NCBI RefSeq assembly: GCF_900112365.1
Contig: NZ_FOLQ01000009.1
Location: forward strand, 124,001 to 188,000
Origin: Spirosoma endophyticum
GTDB lineage: Bacteria > Bacteroidota > Bacteroidia > Cytophagales > Spirosomataceae
Direction of reading: 5' to 3'
Length of the DNA: 64,000 nt
A program made the translations under genes and the position numbers. Under the pieces are notes generated by a model. It had not been told where the DNA came from and did no database searches. It saw only the letters and a program-made list of their open reading frames with translations. Below, in pieces: positions 25,167 through 34,385 of the stretch (position 1 is its first letter; every line of letters starts with the position of its first letter).

Positions 25167-25934
25167 ATGTGGGTAGTTTGCTTATTGTTTGTAAGTACAT
25201 CGGCTGATGCACAACGAGAGCGGCAAAGACCAGACCTGCGGGAAAGACGTGTCTTCCCGCCAGGGCATCCACGCTACGTGCCACCCGATACACAACAGCC
25301 AGAAATTTATTTTCCACAGGCACCCGTTCCAGGCAAATGGCGTCGATCAATTGGCGCTGTATTTACGACGACGCCCCCCGAACTGACTGAAGAAGTGCGG
25401 GTGAGTGTACCGGCTATTGATTTCAACATCCAGCGAGGCTTAACAAAGCACTTGTATTTTGCTGGCCGCATACAAACACAAGTCGTCCAGAGTAATCTGG
25501 GGATAGGCTTGCGTTGGGCTACTCAGGTCAGCAAACGGACGTTTATAGGGGCTGGTTATGATCTGAACGGCTGGTTTGGAGCGTTACAAATCAAAGATGT
25601 CTTTAATAGCCAAGCATACGGCGTGCAAACCTTCCCCAGTCTGTCGGTTGGTTATCGCTTAACGAGGGACGTTCAGTTATCCGTTAGAACGGAAGCGATT
25701 CTGGATCTGTATTATCGCTCTCAGGTTGGCAACCTGGCCGTTGTGTATGATCAGCGACGTATCAACGGCGTAGCATTTACAGTGGTACTTGAACAGCCAT
25801 TTTATGATAATAAGCATGTTTCACTAGGCCTTAGAGCGGCTTATTCTAATTTCAATTGGCAGCTCTGGTCGCTCTACGACACGTTCGATCGAAACCTGTT
25901 CTACCCACAACTTATTTTCGGCTTTATCCTGTGA
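25167..25934 (+). CDS. Predicted secreted outer-membrane beta-barrel protein
   Basis: 255 residues. Signal peptide MWVVCLLFVSTSADA, a low-complexity charged/proline linker (about 16-60, RERQRPDLRERRVFPPGHP), then alternating amphipathic beta strands to the C-terminus (FNIQRGLTKHLYFAGRIQTQ, IGLRWATQVSKRTFIGAGY, LSVGYRLTRDVQLSVRTE) ending in hydrophobic FGFIL, a pattern of small outer-membrane barrels. The ATG at 25167 begins the signal peptide; upstream in-frame ATGs lack one. Its stop overlaps the GTG start of the next gene. No family is recognised with confidence. Confidence 0.7.
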   Translation: MWVVCLLFVSTSADAQRERQRPDLRERRVFPPGHPRYVPPDTQQPEIYFPQAPVPGKWRRSIGAVFTTTPPELTEEVRVSVPAIDFNIQRGLTKHLYFAGRIQTQVVQSNLGIGLRWATQVSKRTFIGAGYDLNGWFGALQIKDVFNSQAYGVQTFPSLSVGYRLTRDVQLSVRTEAILDLYYRSQVGNLAVVYDQRRINGVAFTVVLEQPFYDNKHVSLGLRAAYSNFNWQLWSLYDTFDRNLFYPQLIFGFIL

Positions 25935-27196
25935 AATCGTCTGTTTATATCCTGCTGGGCTTGTTGCTTATCGGTTTTGAGAGCTGTCGAAAAGACTACG
26001 AAGCGCCAGTACCTTATACGTTTACCAACACACCCGGTTCCGGACGATTTGTGGCGTCTGTTCGACAAACGATGGAGGGCGTCTATGGGGTTACCGATGG
26101 AGTTGGTCAATTCGGCGATCAGGTTGCACTGAAGTGGACGTATGTGCTAAATGGCGCTGATACAACGCATTATCTGTCCATTTTTACGGGAGTAGACGTT
26201 GGCTATTTCAACCTGGAGGGTGATCCCAAAGCGGACAATCTGGTGCTGAATGGCTACTGGCGAAAACTGGTCAATACGTCTACTGGTCTTGTTCGCCTGA
26301 CAGTGCGGACAAAGCATAATGGCGTATTAGAGCCTTACACTGGTCGCCTGGCTACCGGTGATACACTGGTTGTCGATGGGCTGTACGGTGAAAATAGCGG
26401 GACGCCAACGCAAAAATTAACACTTACGTACCGGCGACCCCTGAATCAAAGACCCTTTTCGATTTTGGCGCACCGGAGTGGAGGACGTACATCGGATTTG
26501 CTGCCTGCGTCAGAAAACTCCCTGGAGATTATAAAACTGGCTTCGCGTTTGGGAGCAACGGGCATAGAAATTGATGTGCGCTATACCAAGGATGGGGTGC
26601 CAATTCTCTATCACGACAATACACTTAACCTTAGGCTCATCCAGAAAAGTGGGTTGACCGGGCCTATTGAAGCTTATACGTACCAACAATTGAATACGCT
26701 TGTTCGATTGGTGAATGGGGAGAAAATTCCAACACTGGAAGAAGCTCTGGAAACCGTTATCAATAATACATCGCTGAATTTTGTATGGCTCGATACCAAA
26801 TATATTGGTCCGATGGACAAAGTACAGGCTATTCAGCAAAAATACCGACAGAAGGCTATTCTGTCTCGACGAGATCTCCGAATCATAATTGGTCTGCCTT
26901 CTACCGACGCGGTGGCATCCTACCAGGCTCTGGCCGATAAAGAAAATACGCCCATCTTATGCGAGCTGGACACGGCGACTACGCTTGGTTTGGGCGCACG
27001 CATCTGGGCTCCTCGCTGGACGTTAGGACCTCAAACACAAGAGGTATTAGCGATGAAAGCTGCCGGGCTGACGGTGTTTGTCTGGACGCTCGATGAACCG
27101 AAATTTATTCAGGAATTTGTTAGTCAGAACAATTTCGACGGTATTCTGTCTAATTATTCGCCGATCGTTGCGTATTACCACTACGTAGAGCAGTAA
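25931..27196 (+). CDS. Glycerophosphodiester phosphodiesterase-domain lipoprotein
   Basis: 421 residues. An N-terminal export signal with a lipoprotein-like cysteine (VYILLGLLLIGFESC, loose lipobox), an Ig-like beta domain (about 35-175), then a GDPD TIM barrel (about 180-421) with FSILAHRSGG, GIEIDVRYTKDGVPILYHDN and FVWTLDEPKFIQEF. The first active-site histidine is in AHR, the E-x-D metal pair in IEID, and the second histidine in YHDN. The start is the GTG at 25931, which overlaps the previous stop as GTGA, indicating translational coupling; an earlier in-frame ATG lies inside the upstream gene. Likely hydrolyses deacylated phospholipids or related phosphodiesters at the cell surface. Confidence 0.85.
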   Translation: MKSSVYILLGLLLIGFESCRKDYEAPVPYTFTNTPGSGRFVASVRQTMEGVYGVTDGVGQFGDQVALKWTYVLNGADTTHYLSIFTGVDVGYFNLEGDPKADNLVLNGYWRKLVNTSTGLVRLTVRTKHNGVLEPYTGRLATGDTLVVDGLYGENSGTPTQKLTLTYRRPLNQRPFSILAHRSGGRTSDLLPASENSLEIIKLASRLGATGIEIDVRYTKDGVPILYHDNTLNLRLIQKSGLTGPIEAYTYQQLNTLVRLVNGEKIPTLEEALETVINNTSLNFVWLDTKYIGPMDKVQAIQQKYRQKAILSRRDLRIIIGLPSTDAVASYQALADKENTPILCELDTATTLGLGARIWAPRWTLGPQTQEVLAMKAAGLTVFVWTLDEPKFIQEFVSQNNFDGILSNYSPIVAYYHYVEQ

Positions 27197-27200
27197 TTGT

Positions 27201-27878
27201 ATGAAGGTTCATTTATCAATTATAGTCTGGATGGTTTGCCTGTTCGCTGGCAACGTAACGATTCTTGCGCAATCGCTTGAGCAACAATTATCGAATCAAA
27301 CAGGTCCGGACTCAGTTAAGGTTGTTTCAAAACGTGGCCCTTATACAATCGTTGTGTCGGCAGGCAGTGGCTTATCCTACTACTCAACGCATTTGGGTGT
27401 TCCCGCGTCTTTAGAACAGACCCATGTCAGCCGTTTTGGGGTTCCCGCCACACTACGTGCCATGTGGTATCCCGATCATCGGCTGCGCATGGGTCTGGAA
27501 ACAGGCTGGACAACTATGTACAGTTACCGGGGGCTGGTGGGAAATGAAACGGCGCATATGTACGTATCGGTCGTGCCCGTTTTGCTGGTATTTTCGATGC
27601 CACTGGCCTGGTTGAGCGGAACTGAACGTAGTATTGCCCGGCGACTTTCTATTACGGGAGGCACTGGCATTTACATCAATCACTCACGGCTCGATTATGC
27701 GGGTACCGTCATGGCCAATACAAATAGTTTAGGATGGATGGCGGCTGCTTCCTATACCTATCCCATTAGCCGCCGGGTTCGGGTAGCGGGTGAATTGAAA
27801 TGGTATGATGCCGTAGCGGCTGAGAATGCTGCATTTACCGCCGAAGTTCAGTTCGTATGGCGTCCATTTTCATGGTAG
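27201..27878 (+). CDS. Hypothetical outer-membrane beta-barrel protein
   Basis: 225 residues, signal peptide of about 24 residues ending ILAQ. The rest is alternating strands (YTIVVSAGSGLSYYSTH, TLRAMWYPDHRLRMGLETGW, VSVVPVLLVFSMP) and ends in VQFVWRPFSW, an aromatic C-terminus typical of barrels. It starts five bases after the GDPD gene, so it belongs to the same operon. Function unknown. Confidence 0.68.
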   Translation: MKVHLSIIVWMVCLFAGNVTILAQSLEQQLSNQTGPDSVKVVSKRGPYTIVVSAGSGLSYYSTHLGVPASLEQTHVSRFGVPATLRAMWYPDHRLRMGLETGWTTMYSYRGLVGNETAHMYVSVVPVLLVFSMPLAWLSGTERSIARRLSITGGTGIYINHSRLDYAGTVMANTNSLGWMAAASYTYPISRRVRVAGELKWYDAVAAENAAFTAEVQFVWRPFSW

Positions 27879-27928
27879 ATATCAATGGGCGGGGTATAAA
27901 ACGTTGTTGATTGAGAAAAAAGAGCGTT

Positions 27929-28804
27929 ATGGAAGAGGAAAATAATAAACGGGAAATACTTTTTTTAAGTGATACACAGGCCCCCATGTGGGTTGAAAAA
28001 CTGGTGCTGCGAACGCACCAGAATAAGAAAGCTACTCAAACGATTTTTGCCGAGATTTTGCGAATAAAGCCAGCGGTACTCTACTGGCTAGGCGACATTG
28101 TCTCGTTAGGATACCGCAATAATAAGTGGCGGCTTATTGATCAGTTTCTATTAAAATGTACGGAGGTTCGAACGGCTGTTTACGCAATCATGGGTAATCA
28201 TGACGTAATGGGCCGACCCAGAAAGGGCGCTAAAAATTTTCAACAACGTTTTCCGGAACATATTCCTACAGGATACGTGAAAACGACGGACGCCATTGCT
28301 GTGGTAATGCTGAACTCCAATTTCAGTACGTTGTCAGTAGCGGATTTAGTCAAGCAGCAAACCTGGTATGAACAGACATTGATCGAGCTGGATGCCGACC
28401 CTGAGGTGAAGGTCGTTATTGTTACGTGCCATCACGCGCCTTACTCGAATAGTAAGCTGGTGGGTTCGTCGAAGTTGGTGCAGCAGCGATTTGTACCCAA
28501 TTATATCCGGTCGCAAAAAGGACGACTGTTTATTACTGGTCATTCGCACGCGTTCGAACGGTATGAGTTTGAGGGCAAAACGTTTCTGGTCATTGGTGGG
28601 GGAGGTGGACTGAGGCAACCCCTGAATACCTCATCAACTCGCCTGCCCGATCTTGCAACTGAGTATAAACCTATGTTCCACTATCTGTCCGTCCGGCGTG
28701 AAGGTGACGGTTTAGCCTTAACATCGTACTGCCTGAAGAAGGATTTTTCGGGCTTTTCGGAGGGCTATCACTTTGAGATTCCAGCGGAGGTTTCAGCGGA
28801 ATAA
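27929..28804 (+). CDS. Calcineurin-like metallophosphoesterase
   Basis: 291 residues, no signal peptide. The five metallophosphoesterase blocks are visible: FLSDTQAP (Asp, where DxH is expected, here D-T-Q), YWLGDIVSLG (GD), IMGNHDVMG (GNHD), VTCHHAPYSN (H) and FITGHSHAFERYEF (GHxH). The missing histidine in the first block is a variation worth noting. The ATG at 27929 is preferred to a TTG at 27911. Third or fourth gene of the operon starting near 25167; convergent with the lipoprotein gene ending at 28814. Confidence 0.85.
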   Translation: MEEENNKREILFLSDTQAPMWVEKLVLRTHQNKKATQTIFAEILRIKPAVLYWLGDIVSLGYRNNKWRLIDQFLLKCTEVRTAVYAIMGNHDVMGRPRKGAKNFQQRFPEHIPTGYVKTTDAIAVVMLNSNFSTLSVADLVKQQTWYEQTLIELDADPEVKVVIVTCHHAPYSNSKLVGSSKLVQQRFVPNYIRSQKGRLFITGHSHAFERYEFEGKTFLVIGGGGGLRQPLNTSSTRLPDLATEYKPMFHYLSVRREGDGLALTSYCLKKDFSGFSEGYHFEIPAEVSAE

Positions 28805-28813
28805 GAGACGATT

Positions 28814-29578
28814 TTATTCTTCCGTTACGTTCCCGGCACCCAGGTCTGAAAACAGTTTTTGCCAGTATTGCGTCACGGCGGGGTTGTTTTCTTTGACGGA
28901 TGCGTTTGGCTCGAAAGGCAGAATCATGGTGATATCTGGACTGCCAATGGTGTAGCGTTTCAATTGCTCGACATCGGCTTTGGCCCACTCATCGGCCTGG
29001 GCGTTGTCCTTAGGTGGTTTCACCTGAAAATCCCGACGAGTGGTTCCTTTAACGCTTTCGATCATATCACTCAGGTAATACACTTTCACAATTGCTCCCG
29101 TTTCGTTGGCTTTGGCAATAACGGGTAAACTCGCCCAGATATCGGTTTCCTGATTCGATGCACCCGTATTTTGCGCAACCAGCTGTTGTAGTACCCGCTG
29201 CCGAATCTGGGCTTTTTCGCGGTTCAGGGCTAATGAAAATTCGGTCTCGGCGGCTTCGCGATCGGTTGGACTGGCGGCCGATACGTCTTCCATCTCTGTT
29301 CGGGCTGTTACGTTCAGCGCACGCGCTTTGGACGTATTTTCGTGAATAAAGTAGACTTCCAGTTTATCGCCCTTCTGCTTAATATTCTGGTCAATAATGT
29401 CGGTTAGCGCCTGCTGGTATTTTCGGGCGATAAAGGCTTTATCGACATTAACACTACGTGTTTTATCCAAGAAGATCAGTGTATACGTAGGTTCGTCTGT
29501 CGAGGTTTTAGCTTTGTCGCTATTGCTGGAGCAAGCCAGCGTGATGATACAAAGTAGGCAAATGAAAATGCGGCTCAT
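28814..29578 (-). CDS. Lipoprotein with a degenerate vWA-like domain
   Basis: 254 residues. Lipoprotein signal with lipobox TLAC (Cys at residue 16). The mature protein starts with a strand TLIFLDKTRSVN in which D-K-T-R-S resembles the MIDAS DxSxS/T motif of von Willebrand A domains, followed by helices and a later strand-turn VKVYYLSDMIES that resembles the vWA aspartate loop. No known family is recognised. The ATG at 29578 is chosen because it begins the signal; one at 29599 is also in frame. Convergent with the metallophosphoesterase. Confidence 0.65.
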   Translation of the reverse strand: MSRIFICLLCIITLACSSNSDKAKTSTDEPTYTLIFLDKTRSVNVDKAFIARKYQQALTDIIDQNIKQKGDKLEVYFIHENTSKARALNVTARTEMEDVSAASPTDREAAETEFSLALNREKAQIRQRVLQQLVAQNTGASNQETDIWASLPVIAKANETGAIVKVYYLSDMIESVKGTTRRDFQVKPPKDNAQADEWAKADVEQLKRYTIGSPDITMILPFEPNASVKENNPAVTQYWQKLFSDLGAGNVTEE

Positions 29579-29856
29579 AAGATCTTGGTCATTTGTCATA
29601 GCTTCTGCTGCCTGATCGGGTTAAGATGTGGCGTCGAAAGAAGGAGGACAAAACGCAATTTTAGTTGTTGTGCCCGCCGTAATATACTGACGATAGGCAG
29701 GTTGTGATTTTTGTGATTGGCGCGAATAATTTATACTAAAACGGCACCAGAGGCTATAAAGTTATCTTTTGCTTTCGCGCAATCTGCTACGTTACGTTGC
29801 AAAAGTCCGCTAGTTTCGCTTATCTTACAACTGTTTCTTCAATCAACTTTCTACGC

Positions 29857-31485
29857 ATGACACGCTTCTACGTCCGATCGCTGCTTCTTTTGCAGTGTTC
29901 ACTCCTCATTGTCCATTCCCTCACGGCTCAGGTCGCAAAATCCCCGGCACGACATGAGGGCGAAGGTCCCTTCGGTAAACTCATCATCCGGGGTGTCACC
30001 CTCGTCAACAGCACCGGTGCCCCCCCGGTTGGGCCGGTAGATATTGTGGTAGAGAAAAATAAGATCACTCAGGTTAAGCAGGTAGGCTACCCCGGTGTGC
30101 CAATCGATCCGAAAAGTCGACCAAAAGCGAACGCTGGTGATAAGGAACTGAACTGCGAAGGCATGTATCTAATGCCCGGCTTTGTGGATATGCACGGGCA
30201 TATTGGTGGCCAGGCGCAGGGGGCTAGCGCAGAGTATGTTTTCAAGCTGTGGCTTGGACATGGGATCACCACCGTTCGTGACCCATCCTGTGGCAATGGC
30301 CTCGATTGGGTTCTTGAACACCGCGCCAAAAGTGAACGTAATGAAATTACAGCGCCACGCATTAAAGCGTATACGGTATTTGGTCAGGGTTCTAAAGAGC
30401 CGATCAGTACACCCGAACAAGCCCGCGCCTGGGTACAACTGAATGCCAAACGGGGAGCCGACGGCATTAAATTTTTCGGTGCGGAGCCAAATATATTTAA
30501 GGCAGCACTGGAGGAAAATAAAAAACTTGGTCTTCGGTCGGCTTGCCACCATGCGCAGTTGGAGGTAGCCCGGATGAACGCATTGGCTACGGCCAAAGCG
30601 GGTTTGACATCACTGGAACACTGGTATGGTCTTCCAGAAGCGTTGTTTGAAGATAAAACCGTTCAAAATTATCCCGTTACGTATAATTACAGCAACGAGC
30701 AAAATCGGTTCGAAGAAGCTGGTAACTTATGGCAACAGGCCGCCCAGCCGGGTACTGCCCGCTGGAATAAAGTAATGGACGAACTTATCGCACTGGATTT
30801 TACGCTCGATCCTACGTTCAATATTTACGAAGCCAACCGTGAACTGATGCTAGCCCGTCGGGCCGAATGGCATGATGATTACACCATGCCAAGTCTCTGG
30901 CGCTTCTACGGTCCCAGCCGGATTTCGCACGGGTCGTACTGGCAATCGTGGGGAACGGAGCAGGAAGTAGCCTGGAAAAAAAATTACCAACTCTGGATGG
31001 CCTTCATCAATGACTACAAAAACCGGGGAGGGCGTGTCACGGCAGGTTCCGATTCTGGGTTTATTTATCAGCTTTACGGCTTCGCCTACATCCGCGAACT
31101 CGAACTCCTGCGCGAAGCCGGTTTCCATCCGCTCGAAGTAATTCGGGCTGCTACGTTAAAAGGGGCCGAAGCGCTTGGTATGGACGATCAAATTGGTTCT
31201 GTTGAAGTAGGGAAACTCGCTGATTTTGTGATTGTTGATCAGAATCCGCTGGCGAATCTGAAAGTGCTGTACGGTACGGGCGCGATTCACCTGAACGAAA
31301 AGAACGAGGTAGAGCGCGTTGGTGGTGTTACGTATACGGTGAAAGATGGTATCGTTTATGACGCCAAAAAACTGCTGGCCGATGTTCGCCAGATGGTCAT
31401 TGATGCCAAGCAGAAAGAGAATTTCGAGATTACCCAACCGGGAGTTGCCCCAAAACCAGGTAAGGTATCGGGCGGGAAGAACTAA
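29857..31485 (+). CDS. Secreted amidohydrolase
   Basis: 542 residues: signal peptide (about 1-24, ending LTAQ), then an amidohydrolase TIM barrel with flanking composite domain. Metal ligands are visible in order: FVDMHGHIGG (HxH), GADGIKFFGAEP (lysine strand), CHHAQ (His), SLEHWYG (His) and AGSDSG (Asp), followed by GSVEVGKLADFVIVDQNPL, the usual closing segment. The ATG at 29857 begins the signal. Substrate unknown; imidazolonepropionase-like and dipeptidase-like members share this pattern. Confidence 0.9.
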   Translation: MTRFYVRSLLLLQCSLLIVHSLTAQVAKSPARHEGEGPFGKLIIRGVTLVNSTGAPPVGPVDIVVEKNKITQVKQVGYPGVPIDPKSRPKANAGDKELNCEGMYLMPGFVDMHGHIGGQAQGASAEYVFKLWLGHGITTVRDPSCGNGLDWVLEHRAKSERNEITAPRIKAYTVFGQGSKEPISTPEQARAWVQLNAKRGADGIKFFGAEPNIFKAALEENKKLGLRSACHHAQLEVARMNALATAKAGLTSLEHWYGLPEALFEDKTVQNYPVTYNYSNEQNRFEEAGNLWQQAAQPGTARWNKVMDELIALDFTLDPTFNIYEANRELMLARRAEWHDDYTMPSLWRFYGPSRISHGSYWQSWGTEQEVAWKKNYQLWMAFINDYKNRGGRVTAGSDSGFIYQLYGFAYIRELELLREAGFHPLEVIRAATLKGAEALGMDDQIGSVEVGKLADFVIVDQNPLANLKVLYGTGAIHLNEKNEVERVGGVTYTVKDGIVYDAKKLLADVRQMVIDAKQKENFEITQPGVAPKPGKVSGGKN

Positions 31486-31514
31486 CCGATAAAAACTACA
31501 CCCGCTACGTAGTT

Positions 31515-31556
31515 ATAGCCCCAACGTAACCAGCTAATCTGTTACGTTGGGGCTAT
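31515..31556 (+). terminator. Hairpin after the amidohydrolase gene
   Basis: ATAGCCCCAACGTAAC (31515-31530) and GTTACGTTGGGGCTAT (31541-31556) are perfect 16-base arms around a 10-base loop, 29 bases after the stop. Only a short T/AT-rich stretch follows (TCATTTATA). Confidence 0.75.
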
Positions 31557-31659
31557 TCATTTATACTACTATTGGTTTAACCGTAAGACCAGTGCTCTAG
31601 CTCTTGCCTAAATGGCTACGCGTTGACCGTCAGCTAGTCTCTTTTCTAATCGCGTCAGC

Positions 31660-33255
31660 TTACTGTTTATGGCTGTCCACCACCAGGCGTTGGTCGCGGT
31701 TGGCTATTTCCCAGGCAGTGTAAAATACGAGCCGGGCACTACGTTCCGCCAGGTTAAAGTCAATTTTTTCAATATCGTCCGTAGGACGGTGATAGTCGGC
31801 GTGCAGACCGTTGAAGTAAAAAATAATAGGTATCTCGTGTTTGGCGAAGTTATAATGATCGGAGCGGTAGTAAATCCGTTCGGGATCTTTCGGATCATTG
31901 TATTTGTAATCCAGCTCCATCTTCGCGTATTTCTGGTTGGCCGCTTCGCTGATCTTATGCAGATCCGACGAAAGCTTATCGGAGCCAATCACGTAAATGT
32001 AATTCTCTGATTTTCCCTGATGTAGGTCATCCACTCGACCGACCATGTCGATATTCAGGTCCGCAACCGTTTTTTCGAGCGGTATTACGGGACTCATATC
32101 GGCATAATATTCTGACCCCAGTAAGCCTTTTTCTTCGCCCGATACGGTCAGGAACAGGATGGAACGTCGTGGCCCTTTTCCGGCGGCTTTGGCTTTGGCA
32201 AAGGCCTGCGCAATTTCGAGGACGGACACGGTGCCAGAACCATCGTCGTTAGCCCCATTATTGACCTGCCCATCGGCACTAATGCCAATGTGGTCGTAGT
32301 GGGCCGAAATCACCAGAATTTCATCTTTTTTGTCGGTGCCTTCAATAAAGCCCAACACGTTCGATGATTGCGCTTTTTCTTCCACCCGATCGGCCTTGAC
32401 GCTTACGCTACCCGCCAGCGATGACGTAATGGGTTTGGCTGACTGCGCCAGTTGAGCCGTGACCTGACTAAGTGTAGCGGCCGACGTACCGAGCAAGGCC
32501 GACGCTGTTTCTGACGTAATCATAAATACACCGACTGAGCCTACATTTTCGGCACCCGGTTTCAGGGTCAACCGGTTAAATCGAGCCTGTAACGCGCTAC
32601 GTTGTGCGAGCAATTGCTTAAATGCTTCCGGTGATTCGGCCGAGATAATGAAAACCTGAGCTGCACCTTTTTCCTTAGCCAGCAGACTTTTCGCACGCCA
32701 GCCGTTGGGCCCACCCCATTTGGAAGCCTGGTTGGTGCCGCTTATCAGCAGTTTGTCGTCAGCCGATTTGGGTTCTCCATCCAGCATCACAACGGCTTTA
32801 CCCGTTACGTCGCGCCCGGCATAATCATCGTAGTTCGTTTCACCAATGCCGTAGCCGACAAATACGGATTCGTACTTCGTTTCGGTAGGCAAATAGAGCA
32901 AGCCGTTCACCAGAAAATCTTTCAGATACTCAAATTTTTTACCGCCTGCGTTGATGTAAAATTCGCCCCAGCCTTTCTTGAAAAGCGTAAATTGTTGCTG
33001 GTAGGCCAGTTTCCCATCGTCCGTTTTAACGATCGGTTTGAGCCCTTCGGCGGCAAACTGACTGGCTATGTATTCGGCGGCTTTGCGCTGGCCGGGCTGA
33101 CCGGTTTCGCGGCCTTCCATGTCGTCGGCGGCAAGAATACGGAGGTGTTTTTCAAGGTCGGCGGCTGTAATTGTGGTCGCAAACTTTTCCTGACCAAAAC
33201 TTAAAAAGGGCAGACCCAGTAAGCTGGCGCCTAGTAGTAACTGCTTGTACATCAT
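31660..33255 (-). CDS. Secreted M28-family metallopeptidase with PA domain
   Basis: 531 residues. Signal peptide (MMYKQLLLGASLLGLPFLSFG), a PA-type insert (about 130-270), and an M28 zinc aminopeptidase domain with SAHYDHIG (zinc His/Asp), NNGANDDGSG (bridging Asp), TVSGEEKGLLGSEYYA (catalytic Glu and zinc Glu), DLNIDMVGR (Asp) and GLHADYHRPTDD (His). All metal ligands appear intact. Likely trims peptides in the periplasm or at the cell surface. The ATG pair at 33255/33252 begins the signal peptide; upstream in-frame ATGs do not. Divergent from the AraC regulator gene. Confidence 0.92.
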   Translation of the reverse strand: MMYKQLLLGASLLGLPFLSFGQEKFATTITAADLEKHLRILAADDMEGRETGQPGQRKAAEYIASQFAAEGLKPIVKTDDGKLAYQQQFTLFKKGWGEFYINAGGKKFEYLKDFLVNGLLYLPTETKYESVFVGYGIGETNYDDYAGRDVTGKAVVMLDGEPKSADDKLLISGTNQASKWGGPNGWRAKSLLAKEKGAAQVFIISAESPEAFKQLLAQRSALQARFNRLTLKPGAENVGSVGVFMITSETASALLGTSAATLSQVTAQLAQSAKPITSSLAGSVSVKADRVEEKAQSSNVLGFIEGTDKKDEILVISAHYDHIGISADGQVNNGANDDGSGTVSVLEIAQAFAKAKAAGKGPRRSILFLTVSGEEKGLLGSEYYADMSPVIPLEKTVADLNIDMVGRVDDLHQGKSENYIYVIGSDKLSSDLHKISEAANQKYAKMELDYKYNDPKDPERIYYRSDHYNFAKHEIPIIFYFNGLHADYHRPTDDIEKIDFNLAERSARLVFYTAWEIANRDQRLVVDSHKQ

Positions 33256-33356
33256 CAAAAATGATTGGGTATTGTGATTAATGTATCTGTTGGCTAAGAT
33301 ACAACTCAATCGTAGAACGACGTAATGGGGGTCGTTATGCGGGGAGGAATTGTCAA

Positions 33357-33390
33357 TTGGCATGAAATTATCTCAAAATTCCTACATTTG
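33357..33390 (+). promoter_or_regulatory. Promoter of the AraC regulator
   Basis: TACATTTG (33383-33390) is an exact TAnnTTTG box; TTGG at 33357-33360 lies 22 bases upstream. The ATG follows at 33409. The box overlaps the proposed AraC site at 33386-33404. Confidence 0.6.
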
Positions 33391-33404
33391 AATTTTACAA
33401 ACCA
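33386..33404 (+). promoter_or_regulatory. Candidate AraC autoregulatory site
   Basis: ATTTGAATTTTACAAACCA matches 17 of 19 bases of the sequence at 34347-34365 in front of the SDR gene. Its position over the regulator's own promoter suggests autoregulation. Binding is inferred. Confidence 0.45.
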
Positions 33405-33408
33405 GCGT

Positions 33409-34338
33409 ATGGAGACGATTTCGCTCGACGAGTTTTATAAACACATGGCACCACCTGGAGAAGGTGGCTTAAACTTGCTTTTACCAGAAGGTATAAACAA
33501 AGAAATAGGCCACTTCAATATCTTTAATGTGGCGGATATAACGGCTAAGATTAAAGTAAGGCCTTTTATGCCGTATAACCGACGGGCCTATTACAAAATA
33601 AGCTGGATTAGCGGGCGGAACAGAGCCGAGTATGCCGACAAGGTGATAGACATTGAAAAGAATGCGCTTCTGTTTGCCACACCCAAAGTGCCTTACCACT
33701 GGTTGCTGCAGGATTGGGATCAATCGGGATACTTCTGCGTCTTTACCGATGAGTTTTTGGTTCAAACCAAAAGTGGCGTTGTATTGGATGATTTGCCGAT
33801 TTTTCAGCCCGGCGGGTATCCTGTCTTCCAGCTTTCTGACGAAGAATCTGAGGAAATAGCCTTTATATTCAGGAAGATGTATAAAGAAATGTCTTCTGAT
33901 TACGCCTACAAGTACGACCTGATCCGTAATTACGTACTCGAACTGATCCACTACGGTCAAAAACTGCAACCCGCTACGTTATTATACCCCACTCATACGG
34001 CATCTGCCCGTGTTTCCTCATTATTTATCGAGTTGCTGGAAAGGCAATTTCCGATTGAATCCCACCATCAAAAACTCAGTCTGCGTACGGCTAAAGATTA
34101 CGCAGACCGTCTGGCCGTCCATGTAAACCATTTGAACAAGGTGTTAAAGGAGAATACGGGCAAAACGACCACTGATATTATCAGCAGCAGGATCGTACAG
34201 GAGGCCAAAATTCTGCTAAAACAAACCGACTGGAACATTTCTGAAATCGCTTATTGCCTGGGCTTCGAACAGGTCGCTCATTTCTCCAATTTTTTTAGAA
34301 AACAGACTTCATTATCGCCACTGGGCTTCCGGTCATAG
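33409..34338 (+). CDS. AraC-family transcriptional regulator
   Basis: 309 residues. The N-terminal part is a probable cupin-like sensing domain; the C-terminal 100 residues form the double helix-turn-helix (LSLRTAKDYADRLAVHVNHLNKVLKENTGKTTTDII and DWNISEIAYCLGFEQVAHFSNFFRKQTSLSPLGFRS). The ATG at 33409 (METISLDEFY) follows an exact promoter box at a short distance; the upstream in-frame region includes that promoter. The SDR gene downstream (34587) is the likely target because two 21-base-spaced repeats related to the site in the regulator's own promoter lie between them. Confidence 0.9.
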   Translation: METISLDEFYKHMAPPGEGGLNLLLPEGINKEIGHFNIFNVADITAKIKVRPFMPYNRRAYYKISWISGRNRAEYADKVIDIEKNALLFATPKVPYHWLLQDWDQSGYFCVFTDEFLVQTKSGVVLDDLPIFQPGGYPVFQLSDEESEEIAFIFRKMYKEMSSDYAYKYDLIRNYVLELIHYGQKLQPATLLYPTHTASARVSSLFIELLERQFPIESHHQKLSLRTAKDYADRLAVHVNHLNKVLKENTGKTTTDIISSRIVQEAKILLKQTDWNISEIAYCLGFEQVAHFSNFFRKQTSLSPLGFRS

Positions 34339-34346
34339 TAAGCCTG

Positions 34347-34385
34347 ATTTGAATTTTGCAAACAATGGATTGATGTTTGCAAACA
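34347..34385 (+). promoter_or_regulatory. Candidate AraC operator, 21-base direct repeat
   Basis: TTTGCAAACA occurs at 34355-34364 and again at 34376-34385, exactly 21 bases apart, i.e. two helical turns, the spacing of AraC-type tandem half-sites. The left copy is part of ATTTGAATTTTGCAAACAA, almost identical to the sequence over the araC promoter. A weak minus-7 box CACCTTTG follows at 34405-34412. It lies about 200 bases upstream of the SDR gene. Confidence 0.6.

Noticed and set aside
33481..33969. 162-codon open frame on the minus strand
   Set aside because: Antisense to the AraC regulator, whose domains are clear; no sign of a real protein.
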